64,000 bases of DNA from Prostheceraeus crozeri (GCA_907163375.1 CAJQUW010001866.1:434001-498000), one strand, 5' to 3'; shown: positions 45,333 to 56,226, counted from the stretch's first letter. The notes: generated by a model from the sequence alone, not told the origin. Numbers and translations are program-made.

Positions 45333-46667
45333 ATGTCTTCGCTTATCGAAAATAAATTTAGATTAGACGATCCTCCGTTCGTCAGTTATAATCAAAAAAA
45401 GAATGACTATATAAGAATTGGTATGAATCCCGGATCTTCCAGTAGAGTAAATACTGGAGGTGATTTAATTTTTGAAGTTGATAATCAGCAGAGTTATATA
45501 TATTTACCTGAATCATTTTTACACTGTGACTATTCTTTATATAGTGATGCCAATTTTACAACACCATTACCTGATACCGATAATATTGCACTAGAGAATA
45601 ATTTCTTTCCAAGATTATTTACACAAATGCGTTTAGATGTTGCAACTCAAAATATAGAAAGAATAAGTGATTCTCCAGGTGTAATTGATACAATGCTTAG
45701 ATTTGTAACAATTGGTGAAAATAATAAATAGTATGAAATCGAAGGTTGGTTTCCTGATACTAATGATGGTATAATTGTTGATGATTTAACTCACGCTGGA
45801 ACAGATGCAGCAGGAATTGCGAAAGGTGTAGAAAATATTGCAAAACATTTAAATAAAACAAATAATGATGCATATAAAGAAAGACGTGAATTTAACAAGA
45901 AAAGTAAACAGACAGTTAATTGGTCGTTGTCTCCATTATTCGGATATTTAGATTATGATAAAATATCATATCAATTAAAATTTAAGTTAATAATTCATCG
46001 TACAGCAAATAATGAATTAATCTTTTTTGGTAAGACTGGAAAAAAAGCATATTTAAAAATTGATAGACTTGAATGGTTGATTAAGCATATTACTCCTAGT
46101 TTAGAGATTGAAACAGCTATTGCAAAAAGATTAAATACTAACAAACCAATTCCAGTAAATTTTCTAAAGCGTACTGCTAGTTCAGTAACTTTTTCTGAAC
46201 AAAGATTTAACTGGCATTTTACTAGAACTGCGAATACACCAAGATATTTAATACTAACATTTCAAAGAAATAATTCTCCAAGTTTTGATAAGAACAATAA
46301 TCTCTTCCATATTAATACAATTCGAAGTTCACAAGTTTCATTAAATCAAACCCGATATCCAATTGATCCATTAAGATTCGATGATACCAATAATCAATTT
46401 ATGGAAGGATATGATTCTTATCGAAATCTTTGTATAGAATTTGGAGTTGAACCACAATTAACTCCTGGAGATTGGAGACATTTATATCCTGTTTTCTGTT
46501 TCGATTTAAGTGCACAATCTGAAGATATTATCAAGACTGGTTGTGATGTAACAATTAATATTTAAAAAAAAGATTCCACGACTTCATTGATGGCTTATGG
46601 TTTATTGCTAGAAGATGTAAAATATTCTATTGAAATTCTTAATGGAAAGATGGCTAGGATAGGCTAA
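45333..46667 (+). pseudogene. Polinton major capsid protein with two in-frame stops
   Basis: The ATG at 45333 follows the usual AAAA context. One continuous frame runs to a TAA at 46665-46667 but is interrupted by TAG at 45729-45731 and TAA at 46563-46565, with no frameshift. Blocks include RIGMNPGSSSRVNTGGDLIF, SYIYLPESFLHCDY, FFPRLFTQMRLDV, VNWSLSPLFGYLD, FLKRTASSVTF and TPGDWRHLYPVFCFDLS. These fit the double-jelly-roll major capsid protein of Polintons; the full length of about 445 codons is usual. The stops make it non-functional unless read through. Confidence 0.85.
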
Positions 46668-46689
46668 AGCCAGAGGAGCATCGCTCCGA

Positions 46690-46818
46690 TTAATTATTTT
46701 TTTTTTCATAACTTAAAATTTTGACAACTATAATAGATTAAAAAATTTTGATAACTTAAAATTTTTTTATTACTAGAATAGATTAAAAATTTTTGATAAC
46801 TTAAAATTTTTTTATTAA
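46690..46818. repeat. TTTTGATAACTTAAAATT repeats
   Basis: Two and a half copies of a ~55-bp AT-rich unit lie upstream of the next gene. Confidence 0.8.
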
Positions 46819-46820
46819 AA

Positions 46821-47301
46821 ATGTCGCAAGCGAAAAGTAATAATAATAAAACTGTTGAATTAAAATTACGTAATATTGTTGACAAAAATACCCCTAAAAC
46901 TATTACGATTAACAAAAAAGTATTACATAAGTAAACCAATGATAGAGAATATTCAATTACAAGAAGAAAAGAATGGCGGGATTCTCCCATTAATTCCTCT
47001 AATAATAGGAGGTATAGCAGCAGCAGGAAGTGTCGCAGGTGGGACAGCTGGTATTGTCCAAGCAGTAAATAAAAATAAATCAGAGAAGGCAGCATTAGAA
47101 GAACAAAAACGTCATAATAGAGAGTTACAGAAAGTTGCTAGGGGTGACGGAATAGTAGATAATTTTATTAGTAAATTAAAATTAGTTGATGAAGGAAAAC
47201 GAGTTCTTAAAAATATTCTCCACAATGTTGATGATTTAATTGAAATTAAGGAAACCAAAGATGGTTCTGGAATATATCTAAGTCCTAGTATGATAAGGTA
47301 A
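46821..47301 (+). pseudogene. Hydrophobic pVI-like virion protein, frameshifted
   Basis: The ATG at 46821 (MSQAKSNNNKTVELKLRNIV) runs into a stop at about 46934. The +1 frame continues from about 46925 with NGGILPLIPLIIGGIAAAGS and AGGTAGIVQAVN, then a charged helix RHNRELQKVARGDGIVD and an end GSGIYLSPSMIR. The GG..lPLi..iiGGiaaaGs.aGG pattern followed by RHN..l..vArG is a recurring Polinton protein, compared with adenovirus pVI. One frameshift near 46900-46930. Confidence 0.65.
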
Positions 47302-47323
47302 AACATTTATTTTATCTTTTAAA

Positions 47324-47820
47324 ATGAATTCTACAAATTCCGAAAATTTAATTAAATTAAAAATTGCTAATTTAGATTTATTAAATTATCTATTAAACAA
47401 AAATAAAAACTCAAATTGTAAAATTTATGAAGGTAACGACAACAAACAAAGTTTGGCTACTACCTACAGTGGTGATATACAAAAAACATTAGAAACTTTC
47501 CTGGATTTATTTGGAGTAAATATTCGAAAGAAAAACATCTTCCTGGTCATTCATATACCGGTCCAGGAACTCGATTAGATATAAGACTAGATGAGAATAA
47601 TAATCCGAAACCAGGTGAAGAACCAATAAATAGAGTAGATGCCGCAGCTTGCAGGCATGATTTAGCTTATCGAAATCATGATCTAAGTTCTCGACATGCA
47701 GCTGATAAGAAGATGATTCAAGAATTAGATAATATTCAAAATCCTACATTTAGAGAAAAAATTGAAAGAATGTTTGTTAAGAAAGCTTTACAAGCTAAAA
47801 TATTATTCGGTCAGGTTTTA
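47324..47820 (+). pseudogene. Phospholipase A2-like virion protein, frame-broken
   Basis: It starts MNSTNSENLIKLKIANLDLL. After a frame change at about 47500-47540 a PLA2-like domain is readable: SYTGPGTRLDI (calcium-loop type) and VDAAACRHDLAYRNHD, with the His-Asp catalytic pair and a following AADKKM. Such PLA2-like domains occur in parvovirus VP1 and in Polinton-like elements, where they are thought to act on membranes at entry. The domain is in frame with, and runs into, the integrase gene. Confidence 0.75.
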
Positions 47821-48651
47821 AATGAAACGACAGCAAAGCTGTCTGAGAGCAACGCTCGAACCTACGCGTCTGAAATTCATAGGGAATACAGAAGGCCTAA
47901 ATATTTATTGAAAGTGAAAGCATTTAATAAAGATGATATTTGGAGTGCTGATCTTATTCATATGCCGAATGAAAGGGACTACAAATACGCATTGATCGTT
48001 ATAGATTTATATACACGATACGCTTGGGTAAAGCCTTTAAAAAATAAAAGTGGTCTTTCAGTTAAATATGCGTTTGAAGAAATCTTTAAAGAAAGTAAGA
48101 GAAAGCCAAAAAAATTGTTTGTTAACAAAGGGTCGAAATTTTATAACCGAAACTTTCAGCCGCTATTTGAAACTGTTTATTCAACTGAAAATGCAGGGAA
48201 GGCCGTAGTGATAGAAAGATTCAATCGGACGTTAAAAAATAAATTATTCAAGAAATTTACTGACCAAAGAAATCAGAAATGGTTGAAGATATTACCAGGA
48301 GTTGTAGAAGAGTACAATAATAAACTTCATTCTGGTATTGAAGAAACCCCGAAGAATGCTTCTGACGACCCTGATTTAATACGAAAGAAAATATTCGAGA
48401 ATAATTATTCGAATGAGAGTAATCCGAATTTGCAGAAACTTAAGCCGAAATTTAAAATTGGAGATAGAGTTAGAATATTTAAATATAAGAATAAATTTGA
48501 AAAAGGCTTTGTTGGCTATTGGACTAAAGAAATATTTGAAGTTTGCAAAATAAATCAAACTTATCCGATTACTTACGAAATCAAAGATTTAGATGATGAA
48601 AATATCAGAGGCCGATTTTATCAAAATGAATTACAACGAACTGATTTTTAA
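47713..48651 (+). pseudogene. Retroviral-type integrase with altered active site
   Basis: From about 47820 the frame is an rve integrase: DIWSADLIHM (first Asp), YALIVIDLYTRYAWVKPLKN, KKLFVNKGSKFYN, STENAGKAVVIERFNRTLK (catalytic Glu) and EEYNNKLHSGIEETP, followed by an SH3/chromo-like C-terminal part (FKIGDRVRIFKYKNKF). In the second catalytic motif the usual D.G.EF is N.GSKF, so the Asp is replaced by Asn, a G-to-A change. The open frame upstream belongs to the PLA2-like gene, so the two are fused and the integrase N-terminal zinc domain is missing. Confidence 0.88.
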
Positions 48652-48689
48652 TTATCATTATTTTCATTAGGCGTAGCCATAGAACCTAC

Positions 48690-48985
48690 GGTTCGTTCAA
48701 TTCTAACATAATATCTAGAAATGGTACTCCTTCCTGTAATTTAAATAAAACATAAAGACATAATTGACGGCAATATGCAGTTCCTGGTTTTTGAATTTGA
48801 AATGTATTATAAATTCCATTGCCAAGTAATTTTTTGACTTCGTTTGTAGGTGGAAGTCCGTATGAGTCAAACTAATAATTAGAACATCGTTAAAATGATT
48901 GTTTAAATATGCCATAACAACTAACCCGCATATCGGCGTTTATGCGTTCTGAGTTCACAAGAAGAATTTTATTGTCATTTGTTTT
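48690..48985 (-). pseudogene. Adenain-like cysteine protease remnant
   Basis: The minus-strand reading contains ILLVNSERINADMR, then after stops FDSYGLPPTNEVKKLLGNGI, TFQIQKPGTAYCRQLCLYVL and QEGVPFLDIMLE. This matches the C-terminal half of the adenovirus-type maturation protease of Polintons (FDSfG.pP....l......iQ....yCG.yCLyfL). The Gly after the catalytic Cys is Arg here. The His motif region is decayed and two stops interrupt it. It is convergent with the integrase. Confidence 0.75.
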
Positions 48986-49236
48986 TATTGTCAATGCACT
49001 CTTATGTGCTTAATCTATTCATGTCTTCACAATGGGAAGTACTTTACTACCCGTATGTGTTTGGCAAACGCTAAATGAATTTTGCAAATCGATTTCTAAA
49101 ACTGAATTTGAAAACAGACTTTGAAAATAGATTTTGAAAACAGATTCTGAAAATAATTTACGTAGGGGTAAATTGAAATGTCAAAACTTTACGCACGCGT
49201 AAGTTGAAATGCCAAAAGTTTACCGATGAGTAAATT
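48986..49236. other. Polinton sequence, no gene seen
   Basis: AT-rich. Two similar stretches with GTAAATTGAAATG..AAAAGTTTAC-like words occur near 49150-49236. Confidence 0.4.
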
Positions 49237-49947
49237 GACAAGAGATAGCACGATAATTTTAGGGGAAAGCTGCTAGATGTTTCTCTCTCTTCAATTATCA
49301 GCCAGTGTACGGGTTCATTGAATAATTTTGAGTTTAGGAGTTACAATGATCTTCTAGTTCACACAATTAGTCCTTTAAATAATGTTGAGCATACAATAAC
49401 GAAGAATGACTAACTAATAATTGCGTCTTCTTAATTTATCATAATGCTCTAATCTTAATAATAATTGAGATCCATTTCACCTGTTTTTAATTGCGATAAC
49501 GAAGGATATATTCTTGCGGTTTCATCCACTTTTGTTTCTTCCATTTTTAAAGAAATATTATTAGTCACATGTTATATTTTAAAAACCTGAAAGATGGATA
49601 AAATTCATGAATTTGAAATTCTCAACTTTTATGATTTTTGGTGTCCTGGAACGGTCATGATTTAAGCTAGAAAATTGTAATTCTCAAATTTTGAGATTCT
49701 TAACTTTTATGATTTTCGGTGTCCTGGAACGGTCATGATTTTAAGGGTGAAAATTGTAATTCTCAAATTTTGAGATTTTGAAAAATTTGAAAATTGGGTA
49801 TTTTTAAAAACGCTTAAATTTTCGCCCTTCGGCCTTCGGCCACGTGAAATTTGAAGTCTACCTAAATTTTTGAAATTTTGATTTTTTGAAAAAACCCGCA
49901 AAAGTGTGACATCCGGCGCAAGCGAAGCGAAGCAAAGCGAAGCGAAG
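49237..49947. repeat. Right-end duplication, copy A
   Basis: About 711 bp nearly identical (a few substitutions) to 51400-52110. It begins GACAAGAGATAGC and stops inside the TIR, before the terminal 31 bp. Each copy also carries two copies of a segment with GGTGTCCTGGAACGGTCATG. Confidence 0.95.
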
Positions 49948-49964
49948 AACTTTCTCATGTACAT

Positions 49965-50633
49965 ATATTATAATGACATCTAGCTTACGAAGTCTATACG
50001 AAATCATCGAGGTCCGGAACATCAGTAATTTAGCGTGTCTCGTTTTTCCTAAATTTCGATCCTTGAATTGGATTAGAATTCTTTTTAGTCAGAATAAATG
50101 TATTATGAAAATTTGCTTTGATCATATTTCACTCAGTTCGAATGACATTAACTACTTATATACATAGTCTTGGAGAAAAGGAAGACTTATCAAGCGATTA
50201 AATCTATCACACCTTCAAGAAAACATAATCAACTTAAATTTAGCTATTGGGCAATGTAAGAAACTGAATGGATAAATGACGCCAAAAGAAGTCGCACTGG
50301 TACCGACTATTTGGAATCAGCACAGTTTGATTGCTCAATAAAACATTATCTGACCATAAATATGGCACATAAAGATATAGCACCATTGTTAAAAATGATG
50401 TGTGTAAATCATAATTTAGCGGTAAGAACAGGAAGTTATAGAAATAGATTTGAATATGAAGAGAGAACATGCAGTTCGTGCAATGATACAACAACGGAAA
50501 CTGTATTTCATTTCATTTGTGAATGCTCAGTGTATAATGATATCAAATTACGCTGCACACCATTTCTTATTGATGCTTCGAAGCAAAATTTCTATGGCTT
50601 GTTACAAAGACTGAATATTGGAAGCATTGCTAA
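49965..50633 (+). pseudogene. Non-LTR RT C-terminal zinc-binding fragment
   Basis: The frame at 50311-50682 contains YLTINMAHKDIAPLLKMM and then CSSCNDTTTETVFHFICEC, the C..C......H....C pattern of the zf-RVT domain after the RT of non-LTR elements. Upstream, frames are broken. It is a truncated copy that ends where the MITE terminus begins. Confidence 0.65.
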
Positions 50634-50712
50634 TAGTCCGGCAGCCAGAACGAGTTTCTGCAGGGAACGAGGCCAAAATTGAGACTTTCACAGAATGTTG
50701 TGCACCCTATGC
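50634..50712 (+). mobile_element. MITE terminus (same family as 28002)
   Basis: TAGTCCGGCAGCCAGAAC, TTCTGCAGGGAACGAGGCC and GAGACTTTCACAGAATG match the left end of the element at 28002-28692. The rest is missing. Confidence 0.8.
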
Positions 50713-50718
50713 CTTCTA

Positions 50719-51390
50719 CACTGTAAATCGCTCAATACTAATCACATACGAAGGATGCATACCGAAGTATCTTTTTGGTATATTTCTGTATGATCTTGGT
50801 ATATATTTGTATGCTTTTCGCATGTTATTTCAAGTGTGGTATGCTTTACATACTAAAGCCATACCAGCACAGTGTTAAAAGAAAGCATCAATGATGTCCA
50901 AAGTATGTTGATTTAAGGCTTTTTGTCAATAAAGATCACACTAATGCTACTACTGCTTTGTAAGTAGTGAGATAATGACATTTTATAGTCAAACTAACAA
51001 TACTGAATTCGATTTTAATACATGTAAGCCCGAGGCATTTCATAAATAATCAATAAGTATTTGACCATCAACAATTATGCATTATGTAAATTTGAAATTA
51101 AGCATATTATCAATCGAAAATAAAGACACTTTATAATTCATGAACGCAAAAATAGTTATGTTTGAGATATATAAGTCAACATGGTTGCTGAAAAGTTATC
51201 GTTTTAGTGAAATGATGTTTATCAATATAGATCAAGGAAATGAACTAATTATGAGTCTCGTGAATGTTGTAAGACAAGTTGCAAAGATGACATGCGGCTT
51301 TAATTCCACTACAAATCTAATCTAGTTAACTACCACACTTTCACAAAGTAATATTCACGGCAGGTATTACTCGAAAAAAGTTATTTGACA
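50719..51390 (-). mobile_element. Truncated copy of the TA-flanked MITE
   Basis: Starts TA/CACTGTAAATCGC and follows the inverse of 13438 down to about 12770, with clear but diverged similarity, ending at GTTATTTGACA. Confidence 0.85.
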
Positions 51391-51399
51391 AGAGATAAT

Positions 51400-51975
51400 G
51401 ACAAGAGATAGCACGATAATTTTAGGGGAAAACTGCTAGATGTTTCTCTCTCTTCAATTATCAGCCAGTGTACGGGTTCATTGAATAATTTTGAGTTTAT
51501 GAGTTACAATGATCTTCTAGTTCACACAATTAGTCCTTTAAATAATGTTGAGCATACAATAACGAAGAATGACTAACTAATAATTGCGTCTTCTTAATTT
51601 ATCATAATGCTCTAATCTTAATAATAATTGAGATCCATTTCACCTGTTTTTAATTGAGATAACGAAGGATATATTCTTGCGGTTTCATCCACTTTTGTTT
51701 CTTCCATTTTTAAAGAAATATTATTAGTCACATGTTATATTTTAAAAACCTGAAAGATGGATAAAATTCATGAATTTAAAATTCTCAACTTTTATGATTT
51801 TTGGTGTCCTGGAACGGTCATGATTTAAGCTAGAAAATTGTAATTCTCAAATTTTGAGATTCTTAACTTTTATGATTTTCGGTGTCCTGGAACGGTCATG
51901 ATTTTAAGGGTGAAAATTGTAATTCTCAAATTTTGAGATTTTGAAAAATTTGAAAATTGGGTATTTTTAAAAACG
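51400..51975. repeat. Right-end duplication, copy B (part before TIR)
   Basis: Near-identical to 49237 onward; continues into the complete right TIR. Confidence 0.95.
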
Positions 51976-52141
51976 CTTAAATTTTCGCCCTTCGGCCTTC
52001 GGCCACGTGAAATTTGAAGTCTACCTAAATTTTTGAAATTTTGATTTTTTGAAAAAACCCGCAAAAGTGTGACATCCGGCGCAAGCGAAGCGAAGCAAAG
52101 CGAAGCGAAGCGTCGCGCCGGATGTCACAATATATACTACT
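51976..52141 (-). repeat. Polinton right TIR (166 bp)
   Basis: Inverse of 34465-34630 with one clear mismatch. It has the same internal palindrome. Confidence 0.95.
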
Positions 52142-52147
52142 TCACCA
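52142..52147. repeat. Polinton target site duplication, right
   Basis: TCACCA, same as 34459-34464. Confidence 0.95.
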
Positions 52148-52331
52148 CCACACATCAGTTGTCAAGGCAATAATAATCAATGAATAAATAACACGTCACA
52201 ATTGTGACCGCCGACATTAAGGCAAGTAGCGGGGATCGATTGTCCACCAAAGCATCTTAAGCCATGTCGTGAATGCAATTAACAACAATGAGATTAAATA
52301 CACGATAGATCAGATTGCCATGCAAAAGATG

Positions 52332-52405
52332 TGCGGCTGGTAGGATTCGAACCTACGACCAAGGTTAACTAGACCTGTGCTCTAACCAACTGAGCTACGA
52401 GCCAC
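52332..52405 (-). tRNA. tRNA-like gene, copy 8
   Basis: Standard form. Confidence 0.7.
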
Positions 52406-52629
52406 TTACGCGACTCTGTCAATTGGCAGGATCAAACCCTCACCACCACACATCAGTTGTCAAGGCAATAATAATCAATGAATAAATAACACGTCACAAT
52501 TGTGACTGCCGACATTAAGGCAAGTAGCGGGGATCGATTGTCCACCAAAGCATCTTAAGCCATGTCGTGAATGCAATTAACAACAATGAGATTAAATACA
52601 CGATAGATCAGATTGCCATGCAAAAGATG

Positions 52630-52703
52630 TGCGGCTGGTAGGATTCGAACCTACGACCAAGTTTAACTAGACCTGTGCTCTAACCAACTGAGCTACGAGA
52701 CAC
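52630..52703 (-). tRNA. tRNA-like gene, copy 9
   Basis: CAAGTTT variant (weakens the anticodon stem) and GAGACAC variant at the 5' end. Confidence 0.6.
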
Positions 52704-52927
52704 TTACGCGACTCTGTCAATTGGCAGGATCAAACCCTCACCACCACACATCAGTTGTCAAGGCAATAATAATCAATGAATAAATAACACGTCACAATTG
52801 TGACTGCCGACATTAAGGCAAGTAGCGGGGATCGATTGTCCACCAAAGCATCTTAAGCCATGTCGTGAATGCAATTAACAACAATGAGATTAAATACACG
52901 ATAGATCAGATTGCCATGCAAAAGATG

Positions 52928-53001
52928 TGCGGCTGGTAGGATTCGAACCTACGACCAAGGTTAACTAGACCTGTGCTCTAACCAACTGAGCTACGAGCCA
53001 C
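52928..53001 (-). tRNA. tRNA-like gene, copy 10
   Basis: Standard form. Confidence 0.7.
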
Positions 53002-53225
53002 TTACGCGACTCTGTCAATTGGCAGGATCAAACCCTCACCACCACACATCAGTTGTCAAGGCAATAATAATCAATGAATAAATAACACGTCACAATTGTG
53101 ACCGCCGACATTAAGGCAAGTAGCGGGGATCGATTGTCCACCAAAGCATCTTAAGCCATGTCGTGAATGCAATTAACAACAATGAGATTAAATACACGAT
53201 AGATCAGATTGCCATGCAAAAGATG

Positions 53226-53299
53226 TGCGGCTGGTAGGATTCGAACCTACGACCAAGTTTAACTAGACCTGTGCTCTAACCAACTGAGCTACGAGCCAC
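53226..53299 (-). tRNA. tRNA-like gene, copy 11
   Basis: CAAGTTT variant. Confidence 0.65.
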
Positions 53300-53523
53300 T
53301 TACGCGACTCTGTCAATTGGCAGGATCAAACCCTCACCACCACACATCAGTTGTCAAGGCAATAATAATCAATGAATAAATAACACGTCACAATTGTGAC
53401 CGCCGAAATTAAGGCAAGTAGCGGGGATCGATTGTCCACCAAAGCATCTTAAGCCATGTCGTGAATGCAATTAACAACAATGAGATTAAATACACGATAG
53501 ATCAGATTGCCATGCAAAAGATG

Positions 53524-53597
53524 TGCGGCTGGTAGGATTCGAACCTACGACAAAGGTTAACTAGACCTGTGCTCTAACCAACTGAGCTACGAGCCAC
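53524..53597 (-). tRNA. tRNA-like gene, copy 12
   Basis: CGACAAAGG variant in the variable region. Confidence 0.65.
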
Positions 53598-53821
53598 TTA
53601 CGCGACTCTGTCAATTGGCAGGATTAAACCCTCACCACCACACATCAGTTGTCAAGGCAATAATAATCAATGAATAAATAACACGTCACAATTGTGACCG
53701 CCGACATTAAGGCAAGTAGCGGGGATCGATTGTCCACCAAAGCATCTTAAGCCATGTCGTGAATGCAATTAACAACAATGAGATTAAATACACGATAGAT
53801 CAGATTGCCATGCAAAAGATG

Positions 53822-53895
53822 TGCGGCTGGTAGGATTCGAACCTACGACCAAGTTTAACTAGACCTGTGCTCTAACCAACTGAGCTACGAGCCAC
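53822..53895 (-). tRNA. tRNA-like gene, copy 13
   Basis: CAAGTTT variant. Confidence 0.65.
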
Positions 53896-54119
53896 TTACG
53901 CGACTCTGTCAATTGGCAGGATCAAACCCTCACCACCACACATCAGTTGTCAAGGCAATAATAATCAATGAATAAATAACACGTCACAATTGTGACCGCC
54001 GAAATTAAGGCAAGTAGCGGGGATCGATTGTCCACCAAAGCATCTTAAGCCATGTCGTGAATGCAATTAACAACAATGAGATTAAATACACGATAGATCA
54101 AATTGCCATGCAAAAGATG

Positions 54120-54200
54120 TGCGGCTGGTAGGATTCGAACCTACGACCGTCGACCAAGGTTAACTAGACCTGTGCTCTAACCAACTGAGCTACGAGCCAC
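54120..54200 (-). tRNA. tRNA-like gene, copy 14 (+7)
   Basis: Has the 7-bp variable-region insert. Confidence 0.6.
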
Positions 54201-54424
54201 TTACGCGACTCTGTCAACTGGCAGGATCAAACCCTCACCACCACACATCAGTTGTCAAGGCAATAATAATCAATGAATAAATAACACGTCACAATTGTGA
54301 CTGCCGACATTAAGGCAAGTAGCGGGGATCGATTGTCCACCAAAGCATCTTAAGCCATGTCGTGAATGCAATTAACAACAATGAGATTAAATACACGATA
54401 GATCAGATTGCCATGCAAAAGATG

Positions 54425-54498
54425 TGCGGCTGGTAGGATTCGAACCTACGACCAAGGTTAACTAGACCTGTGCTCTAACCAACTGAGCTACGAGCCAC
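54425..54498 (-). tRNA. tRNA-like gene, copy 15
   Basis: Standard form. Confidence 0.7.
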
Positions 54499-54722
54499 TT
54501 ACGCGACTCTGTCAATTGGCAGGATCAAACCCTCACCACCACACATCAGTTGTCAAGGCAATAATAATCAATGAATAAATAACACGTCACAATTGTGACC
54601 GCCAAAATTAAGGCAAGTAGCGGGGATCGATTGTCCACCAAAGCATCTTAAGCCATGTCGTGAATGCAATTAACAACAATGAGATTAAATACACGATAGA
54701 TCAGATTGCCATGCAAAAGATG

Positions 54723-54796
54723 TGCGGCTGGTAGGATTCGAACCTACGACCAAGGTTAACTAGACCTGTGCTCTAACCAACTGAGCTACGAGCCAC
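54723..54796 (-). tRNA. tRNA-like gene, copy 16
   Basis: Standard form. Confidence 0.7.
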
Positions 54797-55020
54797 TTAC
54801 GCGACTCTGTCAATTGGCAGGATCAAACCCTCACCACCACACATCAGTTGTCAAGGCAATAATAATCAATGAATAAATAACACGTCACAATTGTGACCGC
54901 CGACATTAAGGCAAGTAGCGGGGATCGATTGTCCACCAAAGCATCTTAAGCCATGTCGTGAATGCAATTAACAACAATGAGATTAAATACACGATAGATC
55001 AGATTGCCATGCAAAAGATG

Positions 55021-55094
55021 TGCGGCTGGTAGGATTCGAACCTACGACCAAGTTTAACTAGACCTGTGCTCTAACCAACTGAGCTACGAGCCAC
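55021..55094 (-). tRNA. tRNA-like gene, copy 17
   Basis: CAAGTTT variant. Confidence 0.65.
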
Positions 55095-55318
55095 TTACGC
55101 GACTCTGTCAATTGGCAGGATCAAACCCTCACCACCACACATCAGTTGTCAAGGCAATAATAATCAATGAATAAATAACACGTCACAATTGTGACCGCCG
55201 ACATTAAGGCAAGTAGCGGGGATCGATTGTCCACCAAAGCATCTTAAGCCATGTCGTGAATGCAATTAACAACAATGAGATTAAATACACGATAGATCAG
55301 ATTGCCATGCAAAAGATG

Positions 55319-55399
55319 TGCGGCTGGTAGGATTCGAACCTACGACCGTCGACCAAGGTTAACTAGACCTGTGCTCTAACCAACTGAGCTACGAGCCAC
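55319..55399 (-). tRNA. tRNA-like gene, copy 18 (+7)
   Basis: Has the 7-bp insert. Confidence 0.6.
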
Positions 55400-55623
55400 T
55401 TACGCGACTCTGTCAATTGGCAGGATCAAACCCTCACCACCACACATCAGTTGTCAAGGCAATAATAATCAATGAATAAATAACACGTCACAATTGTGAC
55501 CGCCGACATTAAGGCAAGTAGCGGGGATCGATTGTCCACCAAAGCATCTTAAGCCATGTCGTGAATGCAATTAACAACAATGAAATTAAATACACGATAG
55601 ATCAAATTGCCATGCAAAAGATG

Positions 55624-55704
55624 TGCGGCTGGTAGGATTCGAACCTACGACCGTCGACCAAGGTTAACTAGACCTGTGCTCTAACCAACTGAGCTACGAG
55701 CCAC
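55624..55704 (-). tRNA. tRNA-like gene, copy 19 (+7)
   Basis: Has the 7-bp insert. Confidence 0.6.
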
Positions 55705-55928
55705 TTACGCGACTCTGTCAACTGGCAGGATCAAGCCCTCACCACCACACATCAGTTGTCAAGGCAATAATAATCAATGAATAAATAACACGTCACAATT
55801 GTGACCGCCGACATTAAGGCAAGTAGCGGGGATCGATTGTCCACGAAAGCATCTTAAGCCATGTCGTGAATGCAATTAACAACAATGAGATTAAATACAC
55901 GATAGATCAGATTGCCATGCAAAAGATG

Positions 55929-56002
55929 TGCGGCTGGTAGGATTCGAACCTACGACCAAGTTTAACTAGACCTGTGCTCTAACCAACTGAGCTACGAGCC
56001 AC
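55929..56002 (-). tRNA. tRNA-like gene, copy 20
   Basis: CAAGTTT variant. Confidence 0.65.
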
Positions 56003-56226
56003 TTACGCGACTCTGTCAATTGGCAGGATCAAACCCTCACCACCACACATCAGTTGTCAAGGCAATAATAATCAATGAATAAATAACACGTCACAATTGT
56101 GACCGCCGACATTAAGGCAAGTAGCGGGGATCGATTGTCCACGAAAGCATCTTAAGCCATGTCGTGAATGCAATTAACAACAATGAGATTAAATACACGA
56201 TAGATCAGATTGCCATGCAAAAGATG

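Larger units (their letters stand above)
49948..51399. mobile_element. 1.45-kb composite insert in Polinton right end
   Basis: It holds three pieces: non-LTR C-terminal sequence (to about 50633), a MITE terminus (50634-50712) and two thirds of a TA-flanked MITE (50719-51390). It separates the two copies of the Polinton right end. Confidence 0.85.
34465..52141. mobile_element. Polinton/Maverick element, 17.7 kb
   Basis: The ends are AGTAGTATATA and its inverse TATATACTACT, within 166-bp terminal inverted repeats, and a 6-bp TCACCA duplication flanks it. These ends and the size fit Polintons. It carries protein-primed PolB, integrase, packaging ATPase, major and minor capsid genes, a protease remnant, and virion-protein candidates. 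Most genes have frameshifts or in-frame stops. It is much more AT-rich than the satellite around it. The right end is secondarily rearranged (49237-52141). It is inserted in a single unit of the tRNA-like array. Confidence 0.97.
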
